64,000 bases of DNA from Imhoffiella purpurea (GTDB taxonomy: Bacteria; Pseudomonadota; Gammaproteobacteria; Chromatiales; Chromatiaceae), in contig NZ_AONC01000006.1 of NCBI RefSeq assembly GCF_000585215.1, forward strand, positions 24,344-88,343, written 5' to 3'. The translations under genes were made by a program, and so were the position numbers. Below, piece after piece: positions 27,492 to 37,692 of the stretch (the stretch's first letter is position 1; the number at the start of each line of letters is the position of its first letter). Under the pieces are notes generated by a model. The model worked only from the letters and a program-made list of their open reading frames with translations. It did not search any database and was not told the DNA's origin.

Positions 27492-30400
27492 GTCGGATTC
27501 ACCTCCGTGCGGGTCGCCGGATCCAGGCTCGGGTGCTCGAAGAGCGGCCGGTAGAGCCGGTCGATCAGCGTCTCGAATATCGGGCCGGCGGAGAGCCGGC
27601 CGTAGTTCGGCCAAAAGCGCGCATAGCCCGGGTGGTCGTCGATTTCTCCGGCCTGGTTGAAGCCACCCTCGTAGACGGCCGTAGGGTTCGCGGATTTGCC
27701 CTCCTGCGAGCGGAGCAGGGCGAAGCCCGTCCGGCAGGCGAGCGGTTGGAGTGTCGTCATGCCCTGGAGATAGGCGTCGAGCAGGTCCTCCAGCAGCGCG
27801 CGCGCGGTCTCGACCGGTAGCGGGTCCAGGGCCAGGTCGGTCTCGGGTCCCAGCAGCCGGGTGACGACCGGGCCCTCGAGCTGGGCGGCGAGATGCGTTG
27901 GCCAGTGGCGCACCAGATGGTGCCACTTGAGGTCGTCGCCGGCGTGGAGCCGGCTGGCCTGGAGCTGGACCAGGATGCAGCGTCCGTCCGCGTTCCGGCG
28001 CAGGTCGTCGAGGCTGTCCTCGAGCCGGATCCCGGGCCGTTCGAGCAGCAGTCGCCTGGACGGACAGGGCTCCGGATAGTCCCTCAGCAGCGCCTGATAG
28101 CGGGCGACCGGGTCGCGCAGATGCTCGGTCAGCGACTGGATCCAGGCCGCGTCGAAGGGCGGCAGGGGCAGATGGCCGGCGCGGGCCAGGCGCCCCATGT
28201 CCCGCTCCAGGGCGGTCTCGACAGGGATGTCCGGATCCCGGTGCAGACGGCTCGCGACCGACTGGATCAGGCGGTTCTGCAGGTCCCAGTTCTGCAGGGC
28301 CGTCAGCGCGAAGGTCTCCTCGTCCTCGGCGCCCTCGCCGGGCTCGGTGAAATGGAGCGCGAGCCTTTGTCGATAGAAACTCGCGACCGGATGGCGCAGG
28401 AAGCGCCCCAGCGTCTGCAGCCGGACGGGCGCGTCCAGGATTGGCGTATCGAGGCTGGGCGGCGGCTCGATGTCGGATGGACGCTCCTCGTGGACCAGAC
28501 GCCATTCGCCGGCATAGGTGAAGAGCCTCGGATCCCGCCCGGGCTCGAAATAGCGCCGGCTGAAGGGCTGAAGCGGATGCTCGGTGGTGAGCGCCTCCAG
28601 CAGGTCCTCTCCGCTGCCGCCGGGCGTGCGCCAGGCGGCGGCGATGTGGTCGCGCAGCTGCCCGACCAGCACCGAGGGCGGTCTGACCGAGTTGTCCCGG
28701 ATGCTGCGTCCGACCCAGCCGATGACCAGGCGCTCGCGCGCCGAGAGCAGCGCCTCGAGGAAGAGATAGCGGTCGTCCTCGCGGCGCGAGCGGTCGCCGG
28801 GGCGGTAGTCGTCGGCCATGAGGTCGAAGTCGGCCGGCCGCCGGCTGCGCGGATAGTCGCCGTCGTTCATCCCCAGCAGCCAGATGTGGCGGAAGGGGAT
28901 GGCGCGCATCGGCATGAGGGTGGCGAAGTTGATCGCGCCGGCGAGGAAGCGCTGGCTCAGCGCGGGCTGGTCGATCTCGCCCAGCAGTGCCTCGCGTACC
29001 ACCTCGAGCGGCAGGTCCTCTCCGGTCGCCCCGCCTTGGCGGCAGGCGTCCTCCCAGTGCTCGAGCGCCTGCTGGACCTGGGCGATGGCCAGCGCATCCG
29101 GGTCGCCCGTCTCGGCGAAGGCGTCGGCGAGCAGCCGGCCGATCAGCGCGGCCCATTCGGCGGGCCGACGCGCCTGCTGCAGCTCGGTCCAATAGTGCTC
29201 CAGGGTCTCCAGGAGCCGGCTCAGCGGGCCCAGCAGGGCCGCCTCCAGACCGCCGATCTCGTCGTAGGGCTCCACGCCGCGCCAGGGTCCGGCCCCGGCG
29301 CTGGCGAACCCGAGCAGCATGCGTGCGAGGCCGAAGCGCCAGCTGTTCTGCTCCAGTCCCTCCGGCAGGTCGAGCGCGGCACGCTGGCGGGCGTCCAGGC
29401 CCCAGCGGATGTTGGCGCCCGCGACCCAGGCGCGCAGCCGCGGCAGGTCGGACTCCTCGATGCAGAAACGGGCGCGCAGGGCCGGGATGTCGAGCAGGTC
29501 GAGCAGCTCGCTCACGGCGAACCGCGAGCCGGGCAGTCTGAGCAATGTCTCCAGTCCGATCAGCAGCGGGTTGCGGTGGCGCAGACCCTGGTCCGAGATG
29601 TGGAAGGGGACGAAGCGCGGATCGCCCGGCTCCAGCCGGCCGAAGACGGCCTGGATGTGGGGCGCATAGGTGTCGATGTTCGGCACCATGACCAGCACCT
29701 CGCGCGGCTGCAGCGGCCGGCCGGTGCGGGCGGAGCGCTCGAAGGCGTCGAGCAGCTGGTCCTGGAGGATCTCCATCTCGCGCTGCGGGCCGTGGGCGAC
29801 CAGGAACTCCAGGCTGCGGTCCGCGTCCGGGTCGATCCGGGTGTCCGACTCCCGGCGCTCCTGCAGCGGACGCAGATCCAGGATGTCGCCCTGCAGCTGG
29901 CGAAGCAGGCTCGATTCGCCGGGGGATTCGAAGAGATCGATCTCCAGGCTCTGGGCGCGGAAGTGCGATTCGTAGGACTCGCGCCGGTCGTGCTCGTCGA
30001 GCAGACGGATGTAGTCGCGGCCCTGCTTGCCCCAGGCGGCGAGCAGCGGATGGCCGTGCAGATGCAGCAGATCTTCGTCCAGGTCCTCGGGCACCTTGCG
30101 CGCCGCGCTGCGGCGGTAGGCGCGGCGGAACAGCTCGCGTCCCTCGACGATGTCGCCCCAGTAGTGCCGGCTCGGGTTGTGCACGAAGAGCATCACCTGC
30201 GAGCGTCCGGCGATCGCCTCCAGTACCTCGAGCGATTGGCGCGGCATCGAGGAGACGCCGAAGAGGATGACCCGGCGCGGCAGCCGTTCGCCGTCGCCTG
30301 GATCCTCGAAGCTGGGCGCGGCCTCGAGAAAGCGGAGATGGACGGCGGCGCGGCTGGCGCGGTCGAAGGGGCCGTCGCCGAGATCCGGGTCCGAGGCGAT

Positions 30401-31003
30401 GTCGTCCCTCAGCGCGCGCCAGAGCGCCGGCTGCCAGCGCTGGGCCGGGTCGATCGCGGGGCGCTCGCCGTTCGGGCGGATGAGGATGTCCTGGCCCCGC
30501 TCCCAGGCGTCCAGCCAGTCGGCGCGGTAGACCTGATACTGGTCGAACAGATCGGCGAGGCGCGCGGCCAGCTGATGGCGACGGCGCGCGTCCTCGTCGC
30601 CGTCGAGGAAGCCGGTCAGCGGCGCCTGCCAGCCGCCGTCCGGGTCGAGCGTCCCGAGCAGCCGGTAGAGCCGCCAGGTCAGGGGCCTCTTGTCGAAGGG
30701 CGAGCTGTCCGGAAGATCGCCGAGGACGGCGCGATAGGCCTCCCAGACGAAGCGTCCCGGCAGCATGATCCGCATCGCCGCGGCGATGCCGCAGCCGCCA
30801 GTTTCATCCTCGCTCGGGTCCGCGGCCAGCGCCAGCCTCAGCCACTGGGCGATACCGTTGCTCTGGACCAGTACCAGCTCGTCCTCCAGCGGTGCGAGCG
30901 GATAGCGCTTCATCCAGGTGACCATGAGGCTGCGCAGCAGCTCCAGGCGGTTGCCCTGGATCAGCATGAATCCGGTCGGCCACTCGTCCGTTCGCAGCGA
31001 CAT
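27488..31003 (-). CDS. recC: Exodeoxyribonuclease V gamma subunit (RecC)
   Basis: A 1171-residue protein that recognises Chi and splits the duplex in RecBCD. Its N-terminal region has the typical ELVLVQSNGIAQWLRLALA and GIAAAMRIMLPGRFVWEAYR. RVILFGVSSMPRQSLEVL, HNPSRHYWGDI and HIWLLGMNDGDYPRSRRPADFDLM are further RecC landmarks. Defunct helicase and nuclease folds explain the absence of Walker motifs. It is the first gene of the recCBD set. No ptrA-like protease gene lies between recC and recB, unlike E. coli. It begins 15 bases after the ureG stop on the same strand, so transcription may read in from ureG. Confidence 0.94.
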   Translation of the reverse strand: MSLRTDEWPTGFMLIQGNRLELLRSLMVTWMKRYPLAPLEDELVLVQSNGIAQWLRLALAADPSEDETGGCGIAAAMRIMLPGRFVWEAYRAVLGDLPDSSPFDKRPLTWRLYRLLGTLDPDGGWQAPLTGFLDGDEDARRRHQLAARLADLFDQYQVYRADWLDAWERGQDILIRPNGERPAIDPAQRWQPALWRALRDDIASDPDLGDGPFDRASRAAVHLRFLEAAPSFEDPGDGERLPRRVILFGVSSMPRQSLEVLEAIAGRSQVMLFVHNPSRHYWGDIVEGRELFRRAYRRSAARKVPEDLDEDLLHLHGHPLLAAWGKQGRDYIRLLDEHDRRESYESHFRAQSLEIDLFESPGESSLLRQLQGDILDLRPLQERRESDTRIDPDADRSLEFLVAHGPQREMEILQDQLLDAFERSARTGRPLQPREVLVMVPNIDTYAPHIQAVFGRLEPGDPRFVPFHISDQGLRHRNPLLIGLETLLRLPGSRFAVSELLDLLDIPALRARFCIEESDLPRLRAWVAGANIRWGLDARQRAALDLPEGLEQNSWRFGLARMLLGFASAGAGPWRGVEPYDEIGGLEAALLGPLSRLLETLEHYWTELQQARRPAEWAALIGRLLADAFAETGDPDALAIAQVQQALEHWEDACRQGGATGEDLPLEVVREALLGEIDQPALSQRFLAGAINFATLMPMRAIPFRHIWLLGMNDGDYPRSRRPADFDLMADDYRPGDRSRREDDRYLFLEALLSARERLVIGWVGRSIRDNSVRPPSVLVGQLRDHIAAAWRTPGGSGEDLLEALTTEHPLQPFSRRYFEPGRDPRLFTYAGEWRLVHEERPSDIEPPPSLDTPILDAPVRLQTLGRFLRHPVASFYRQRLALHFTEPGEGAEDEETFALTALQNWDLQNRLIQSVASRLHRDPDIPVETALERDMGRLARAGHLPLPPFDAAWIQSLTEHLRDPVARYQALLRDYPEPCPSRRLLLERPGIRLEDSLDDLRRNADGRCILVQLQASRLHAGDDLKWHHLVRHWPTHLAAQLEGPVVTRLLGPETDLALDPLPVETARALLEDLLDAYLQGMTTLQPLACRTGFALLRSQEGKSANPTAVYEGGFNQAGEIDDHPGYARFWPNYGRLSAGPIFETLIDRLYRPLFEHPSLDPATRTEVNPT

Positions 31004-31018
31004 GCGGGTCTCCTCGCG

Positions 31019-31639
<621 letters not shown>

Positions 31640-31956
31640 TTGATGCTCCTCGGGCGGAGAACGGCCGTCTCCGCGCCATGGCTGGGTGATGGCGTTCGCG
31701 ACGCTTCGCCGACGTTGCCGGCTAATGTACATGGTGGAAGGCCAACTCGATATCTTCTAGATCGCCGCGCAAGCGTTGTGCCTCTCTGTACCTTTGGGCA
31801 GGTAACGGTTCGGGTCCGGGGCGGGCGCGATGTCCATCACGCCTCCCACTCCACGCAGGAACGCCTTTGAGATGTTTGGTTACACTAGCCTTCAAATCGG
31901 ATTTCAACAATAAAATATTGATTTTTATATTTTTTATTGTTATTCGGAATAGCGGT
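31640..31956. other. Intergenic region upstream of ureG with an A/T-rich hairpin
   Basis: About 317 bases without a gene. Between about 31905 and 31940 the sequence is nearly all A and T in an otherwise high-GC region. It forms a near-perfect hairpin: CAATAAAATAT at 31908-31918 against ATATTTTTTATTG ending near 31939. It may terminate the GNAT gene, which reads toward it, or may mark a junction of acquired DNA. Because ureG is cut off from ureF, its own promoter should lie in this stretch. Confidence 0.45.
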
Positions 31957-32526
31957 CTAGCTTGCCTGTTCGAGCGCGCGCCACCTCTCCCGCGAGAGCC
32001 GATACAAGCAGTGCTCCCGAACCAGGCTTTCGGCGGGAACGGCCGGATGTTCGAAGGTGGCGGATTCCTCGACCATCCCGAGCCGCTCCATGACGTTCCT
32101 CGAACGTCGATTGCGAGCGGCGGTGAAAGAGACGATTTCGGAGAGTCCGATCCCTTCGAAGCCAACCTGCAAGGCTCCTTGGGCGGCCTCCGTTGCGAAG
32201 CCCTGTCCCCAATACGCATGCGCAAGCCGCCACCCGATCTCGACGCAGGGTGAGAAGGGCAGCTCTGGAATGGGTACGTGCAGCCCCACGAATCCGATGA
32301 ATTCTCCGCTTCCCTTGATTTCCGTCGCCCAGAACCCCCAGCCGCGCTCGGCGATCAGCGCCTCACAGCGATCAGCTATGGCATCGCTCTCGGATCGATC
32401 GAGAGACGATGGAAAGAATTCCATGACCCGTGGGTCGGCGTTGACCGCGGCGAAGGGCGCCCTGTCTTTCGGTTGCCACTGGCGGAGGCGGAGTCGAGGC
32501 GTTTCGAATTCGATTGGGGTGATCAT
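31957..32526 (-). CDS. GNAT acetyltransferase, RimJ/RimL-like
   Basis: A 189-residue acetyltransferase. TPRLRLRQWQPKD is the standard N-terminal strand. WRLAHAYWGQGFATEAAQG is the acetyl-CoA loop (Q-G-x-A/G) region, and NRRSRNVMERLGM is the C-terminal helix typical of ribosomal-protein/antibiotic-type RimJ-RimL enzymes. I chose the ATG at 32526 next to that start; a GC-poor 13-base tandem repeat lies just upstream. A possible -10 TATTAT ends only about 6 bases before the ATG, which could give a leaderless message. The substrate is unknown. It belongs to the accessory cassette between ureF and ureG, not to urease maturation. Confidence 0.85.
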   Translation of the reverse strand: MITPIEFETPRLRLRQWQPKDRAPFAAVNADPRVMEFFPSSLDRSESDAIADRCEALIAERGWGFWATEIKGSGEFIGFVGLHVPIPELPFSPCVEIGWRLAHAYWGQGFATEAAQGALQVGFEGIGLSEIVSFTAARNRRSRNVMERLGMVEESATFEHPAVPAESLVREHCLYRLSRERWRALEQAS

Positions 32527-32541
32527 CGTGGATAATATATC

Positions 32542-32580
32542 CGTTCCTTTTCCGCGTTCCTTTTCCGCGTTCCTTATTCC
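32542..32580. repeat. Three tandem copies of a 13-base unit
   Basis: CGTTCCTTTTCCG occurs at 32542-32554 and 32555-32567 without change, and a third copy at 32568-32580 differs near its end (CGTTCCTTATTCC). The array sits directly upstream of the GNAT gene. Read on the minus strand it places AAAAGGAA motifs before that gene. Confidence 0.85.
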
Positions 32581-32903
32581 GGGTGTTGTCGGAGTTGGCA
32601 CGAATTCCTTCGCGCCCCCCAGCCGTCACCGCTGTGTGATATGTCCTCAAGAATCCTAATGCCGTAGCTGAAGAGTCGGCCCCGGGTGTGCTAGTCTCCT
32701 TTCGAGATCAGTGAATTCGAACGCTGTCAAGCGTCTGATCGCAGTATCCTGTGTTTCCTCAAAGGATGCGCACCGCAGGGCGGGGCTTCGATGTTCGAAG
32801 GCGCCCGTTCTCGCAACCGACGATGAATTCCGCCTCGTGGGGTTCCTAACCCTCGGGGTTTTTTGTCTTGGGCGTCACCTACGTCCACGCGAGGAGCTTC
32901 GCC
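32581..32903. other. Gene-free stretch upstream of the ART-like pair
   Basis: About 320 bases without a convincing gene, of lower GC than the surroundings. It contains a short hairpin with a T run at 32848-32864 and otherwise no feature I can name. The promoter of the small gene at 32904 should be here or just after the hairpin. Confidence 0.4.
32848..32864 (+). terminator. Short hairpin followed by T run, possible terminator or attenuator
   Basis: AACCC (32848-32852) pairs with GGGTT (32856-32860) around a three-base loop, followed by four more T. It reads in the same direction as the small gene that starts 40 bases later. It could stop an upstream transcript or attenuate the two-gene unit. 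The stem is only five pairs, so confidence is moderate. Confidence 0.45.
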
Positions 32904-33098
32904 ATGACCCGATCGGAAGCCGCCAGAAATATCTTGAATATGCGGGCGTTTCGCCGCCAAGTGACGGCCTCGCCAGAGGCTGCGCGCCAAGCCCTCAAGG
33001 ATGCCGGGATCATGACCGAGGAGGGGCGGATTGCCGCGCCCTACAAGGCGCTCTTCGAGCGTGAAACCAGCAAGTGTACCGAAGAAACCCAAGCATAG
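32904..33098 (+). CDS. Small protein, first gene of the ART-like pair (candidate antitoxin)
   Basis: A 64-residue protein starting MTRSEAARNILNMRAFRRQV and containing ARQALKDAGIMTEEGRIAAPY. GAGGAG seven bases upstream of the ATG is a good ribosome binding site. I recall short proteins with this D-A-G-I-x-x-x-x-G-x-x-x-x-P-Y pattern preceding the same kind of downstream gene, but I know no assigned function. The end overlaps the next gene by 25 bases. An antitoxin, folding partner or immunity role is inference from gene order and size only. The mix of basic and acidic residues with predicted helices would suit a small binding partner. Confidence 0.7.
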   Translation: MTRSEAARNILNMRAFRRQVTASPEAARQALKDAGIMTEEGRIAAPYKALFERETSKCTEETQA

Positions 33099-33724
33099 TC
33101 TTCGGGTTTCATGCGACGACGGCCGAGACGGCCAGAGCGCTCGTCGAGCGTCCTGAGACCCCATTCAGGCCCAGCGAGAACGATTACGATTGGCTGGGAT
33201 ATGGGATGTACTTTTGGGAGAACAGCGTTCATCGCGCCGAGCGGTTTGCGAAGGATCTCCGGATTCGGGATGCCGTGGTGGTCGGGGCGGCGCTCGACTT
33301 GGGACATTGCCTGGATCTGACGGACAGCGAGGCGCTCGCCTATCTGGCGAGTGCCTATCAGGTCCTCAGGGCCACGCTGGGTAAGGTCGGCATACCTTTG
33401 CCGGAGAACAGGTCTCCCAAATCCTGTACCAGCGGCGACCTTCTGCTTCGCAAGCTCGACTGTGCGGTGATCAACTTTCTCCATTCGCAACGCGACAGAG
33501 CTTGGCGTGACCGCGTGGCCGACGGACACGAGCCGGAAGAGCCGCCCTACGATTCGGTTCGCGGCGTCTTCTGGGAGGGCGACGATCTTTACCCGGGAGC
33601 TGGTTTCAAGGAGAAGAACCACATCCAGCTTTGCATCCGCAATCCGAACTGCATCAAGGGATTCTTCTATCCGAGGAACAGTGTGCAGTGGCCCCTGCCT
33701 GAAAATGCCTCGCTAGAGCGGTAG
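33074..33724 (+). CDS. Uncharacterised protein with PARP/ADP-ribosyltransferase-like motifs
   Basis: A 216-residue protein. The N-terminus reads IVFGFHATTAETARALVER (His13), then SENDYDWLGYGMYFWENSV (Tyr46), then RAERFAKDL. This resembles the H...G-x-Y-F order of the PARP/ART fold, where His binds NAD ribose and Tyr stacks on nicotinamide. A C-terminal FKEKNHIQLCIRN with NCIKGFFYPR is also conserved in relatives I recall; its Glu or Gln could complete a catalytic triad. The only start that keeps the first strand is the GTG at 33074, overlapping the small upstream gene. No membrane or signal segment. Activity is inferred, not shown. Neighbours are accessory, so a toxin or defence role is plausible. 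Confidence 0.8.
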   Translation: MYRRNPSIVFGFHATTAETARALVERPETPFRPSENDYDWLGYGMYFWENSVHRAERFAKDLRIRDAVVVGAALDLGHCLDLTDSEALAYLASAYQVLRATLGKVGIPLPENRSPKSCTSGDLLLRKLDCAVINFLHSQRDRAWRDRVADGHEPEEPPYDSVRGVFWEGDDLYPGAGFKEKNHIQLCIRNPNCIKGFFYPRNSVQWPLPENASLER

Positions 33725-33792
33725 CCGTTGGGCGATATCCCGCCGGAGACGCCCTCGTTCCTGACTCTCCTCTCCCGTTCCGCAAAGCCCCA

Positions 33793-33975
33793 TCACCAGA
33801 CCTCGAGCCGACTGGCGAAGAGATCGAGTCCGGGGATGCGGACCTCGTCCCTGGCGGTTTCGAGCTACTGGGCGCGCCAGGTCCCGTCGCCCGGAATGGT
33901 CGCGCGCTTGATCTTGTCCTCAATGTCCACCGGCCATGCTTGCTGGGTCTCCAGACCATCCTCGTCGAGAGCGGC
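33793..33975 (-). pseudogene. Possible remnant of a coding region interrupted by TAG
   Basis: Reading leftwards from just past the ureF stop, one frame gives QQAWPVDIEDKIKRATIPGD, then GTWRAQ, a TAG at 33865-33867, then LETARDEVRIPGLDLFASRL before a TGA at 33793-33795. Both pieces look protein-like and sit in the same frame, as if they were the tail of a gene whose front was lost at a junction beside ureF. I do not recognise the family. It may be chance. Confidence 0.25.
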
Positions 33976-33983
33976 GGTTCGGC

Positions 33984-34658
33984 TCAGGACCGGAACAACC
34001 GGGTGTACTGGGTCTCGTGCAGGCTGCTGGCGATGGCGAGCGCGGGCGCGCCGGCGCCGATCTCCGCGTCCTCGACGGCGAGCGCACGGTCGATGGCGCG
34101 CGGGACGGACTGGATCAGCCGGGCGAGCGTCCGCTGGCCCTGGGTCTGGCCGAGCGGGACGATCTTGACGGCGGCGATCACCAGATTCTCCAGCCAGCTC
34201 CAGGCATAGGCGAGCAGCGTGCGGCGCGGGTCGATGTCCCAGCGGGCGGCAGCGTAGGCGAAGCCGGCCGCCTGGGCCCGGGCGATCGCCGGCTTGCGGT
34301 CCGCGGCGCCCTCCACCTCCAGAGACACCAGCAGGTCGGCCAGGGCGCGGCCCCGGTTGGATTCCTCGTCGCGCAGCTCGCGGGTCTCGCGGCTGGCGAG
34401 CAGCAGGTCGGTCCAGTCCGTCATGGCGCAATCGTCGCTCGCGAGCGCCGCGGCGTGCAGCCGGGCGACCAGCGGCAGGTCGAGTCTGGCCATCTGGTTG
34501 CGCAGTTGGTCCCCCAGCCATCCTTCCAGGTCGGCCGGGCTGCGTACCCAGCCGCATTCGACGGCCCACTCGATCCCCTGCGAATAGCTGAACGCGCCGG
34601 TCGGCAGTGTCGGACTCGCCAGGTGCAGCAGCCGCAGCAGGGTCAGGTCAGCCATCAT
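33984..34658 (-). CDS. ureF: Urease accessory protein UreF
   Basis: This 224-residue all-helical scaffold binds UreD and UreG and controls GTP use during urease activation. Its LRLLHLASPTLPTGAFSYSQ start is diagnostic, as is GIEWAVECGW. Later RETRELRDEESNRGRAL and LVIAAVKIVPLGQTQGQR are typical, and YTRLFRS is the conserved C-terminal tail. The start overlaps the ureE stop region by about 10 bases; two adjacent ATG codons (34658 and 34655) are both possible. The tail is intact, so the accessory DNA downstream did not cut into the gene. Confidence 0.96.
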   Translation of the reverse strand: MMADLTLLRLLHLASPTLPTGAFSYSQGIEWAVECGWVRSPADLEGWLGDQLRNQMARLDLPLVARLHAAALASDDCAMTDWTDLLLASRETRELRDEESNRGRALADLLVSLEVEGAADRKPAIARAQAAGFAYAAARWDIDPRRTLLAYAWSWLENLVIAAVKIVPLGQTQGQRTLARLIQSVPRAIDRALAVEDAEIGAGAPALAIASSLHETQYTRLFRS

Positions 34659-35109
34659 GATGATGCCGATGGTCGTGCGCATGATGGCCGGCCCCGTAGG
34701 CCCCTGGCTCGGGCTCGAAGGGCGCCTGCTCCAGTCCGACCTCGAGCCCCAGTCCGCGCAGCATGGCGTCCAGGACGTGGTCGTGCGGGTAGCTCAGACG
34801 TCCCGGTCCGATCTGCAGGGCGACGTGACGGTTGCCCAGGTGATAGCAGGCTCGGGCGAACAGCAGGGGATCGTCGCAGCGCACGCAGGACAGGGCCTCG
34901 TCTCCGGCGCGGACGCGAACTGCCAGTCCGTCCTCCGAGATCAGAGAGTCGCCGTCGCGCAGGCAGATTCCCCGTTCGAGGAAGATGCCGGCCTCGCGGC
35001 CGTCGTCGAGCAGGACGCGCAGCCGGCTGCGAATCCTTTGGTCGTAGGTGAGGGTCAATGAGACGCCGGTGTCGACGGCCTGGTCTGACTTGCGTGTGAG
35101 ACGGATCAT
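34648..35109 (-). CDS. ureE: Urease nickel metallochaperone
   Basis: A 153-residue protein that delivers Ni2+ to the UreDFG-urease complex. The N-terminal peptide-binding-like domain includes LTLTYDQRIRSRLRV and GREAGIFLERG. The C-terminal metal domain has YHLGNRHVALQI and LSYPHDHVLDAMLRGLG, with the conserved bridging His in PHDHV. A His-rich tail GHHAHDHRHHHDG follows, as in Klebsiella UreE. I chose the ATG at 35109 since MIRLTRK is a usual start. It overlaps ureF, and the convergent-looking gene upstream of it on the other strand separates it from ureC. Confidence 0.96.
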   Translation of the reverse strand: MIRLTRKSDQAVDTGVSLTLTYDQRIRSRLRVLLDDGREAGIFLERGICLRDGDSLISEDGLAVRVRAGDEALSCVRCDDPLLFARACYHLGNRHVALQIGPGRLSYPHDHVLDAMLRGLGLEVGLEQAPFEPEPGAYGAGHHAHDHRHHHDG

Positions 35110-35307
35110 GGATATCCGGAGTGGTTGAATGTCTTGGACCCCTATGGTCCGCGTCCGGGGGGCGATTGCCAAGTGGTTCCATGCTCCAGATTTCGATCGC
35201 CATCTGTTTTCTAGGTATGGCGCCGAGTCGCGGTTATGCTTCGCGCCCCGGTCTAGGCGTTTGGGCCGGCATCTCCATTCCAATTTCACGATTCAAGAGG
35301 CAATCAC

Positions 35308-35922
35308 ATGTCCAATCTGGTGCTCGAGGACATCCTGAGACGTCTGCGCGAGACGCAGCGGGAGTTCGATCGGGAGCGCGATCGCATGCTCGAAGAGGGG
35401 CGCGATCGCTTCCGCTACGAACTGCGGCGCGGCAAGGTCGTCTTCGAGCGCAACGTGCGGCGTTTGCATCGGCAGCGGCGCATCGGCCTGTGGCGTTATA
35501 TCAGGGATGCGCCGATCGCCTTCATCCTGACCGCACCCGTCATCTACGGCATGATCCTGCCCTTCGCGATCCTGGACCTGTCGATCACCCTCTATCAGAA
35601 CGTCTGCTTCCGGGTCTACGGCATCCCCCTGGTCAGGCGCTCGGACTATCTGATCATCGACCGTCACCGCCTGCCCTATCTCAACCTGATCGAGAAGCTC
35701 AACTGCGTCTACTGCGGATACGGCAATCAGGTCCTGGAGTACGCCCGCGAGGTCTCCGCCCGCACCGAGCAGTTCTGGTGTCCCATCAAGCATGCCCGGC
35801 GCACCATGGATCCCCATCCGCGCACGCCCCATTTCGTCGATTACGGCGATGCCGACGGCTATCGCGAGGCCCTGCCGAGTCTGCGCAAGCAATGGCAGGA
35901 AGAGCCTGTGCTGCAGTCGTGA
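35308..35922 (+). CDS. Conserved membrane protein with CxxC and C-terminal Cys/His segment
   Basis: A 204-residue protein. Residues 1-60 are highly charged and likely coiled (RRLRETQREFDRERDRMLEE). Two hydrophobic stretches follow at about 68-100. The cytoplasmic C-terminal part has NCVYCGYGNQVLEY, then EQFWCPIKHARR and FVDYGDADGYREAL. The CxxC plus the later Cys and His look like a metal site. I recall similar proteins in many proteobacteria but no known function. AGAGGCAATCAC precedes the ATG. It lies on the opposite strand inside the urease locus, between ureE and ureC, so it is not part of the urease operon; a role in nickel or urea use is unsupported. Confidence 0.85.
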   Translation: MSNLVLEDILRRLRETQREFDRERDRMLEEGRDRFRYELRRGKVVFERNVRRLHRQRRIGLWRYIRDAPIAFILTAPVIYGMILPFAILDLSITLYQNVCFRVYGIPLVRRSDYLIIDRHRLPYLNLIEKLNCVYCGYGNQVLEYAREVSARTEQFWCPIKHARRTMDPHPRTPHFVDYGDADGYREALPSLRKQWQEEPVLQS

Positions 35923-35978
35923 GAGGCAGCTTCCAGCCTTCAGCTGCCAGCCTCCAGCCATACAATCTCGCTGGCAGC
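35923..35978. repeat. CAGC/CCAG-rich intergenic repeat
   Basis: Downstream of the CxxC membrane protein lies a run of short related words: CAGCTTCCAGCCTTCAG, then CTGCCAGCCTCCAG, with a reverse-oriented CTGGCAG near the end. A similar stretch lies at about 57442-57535, between the RND adaptor and pump genes. Such imperfect CAGC/GCTG arrays are common intergenic repeats in gammaproteobacteria. Confidence 0.5.
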
Positions 35979-35985
35979 GGGTAGC

Positions 35986-37689
<1,704 letters not shown>

Positions 37690-37692
37690 TGC

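Noticed and set aside
32727..33164. Minus-strand frame of 145 codons opposite the small partner gene
   Set aside because: Covers the leader and the small gene in reverse; no conserved pattern, and the plus-strand reading has a good ribosome binding site and family-like motifs.
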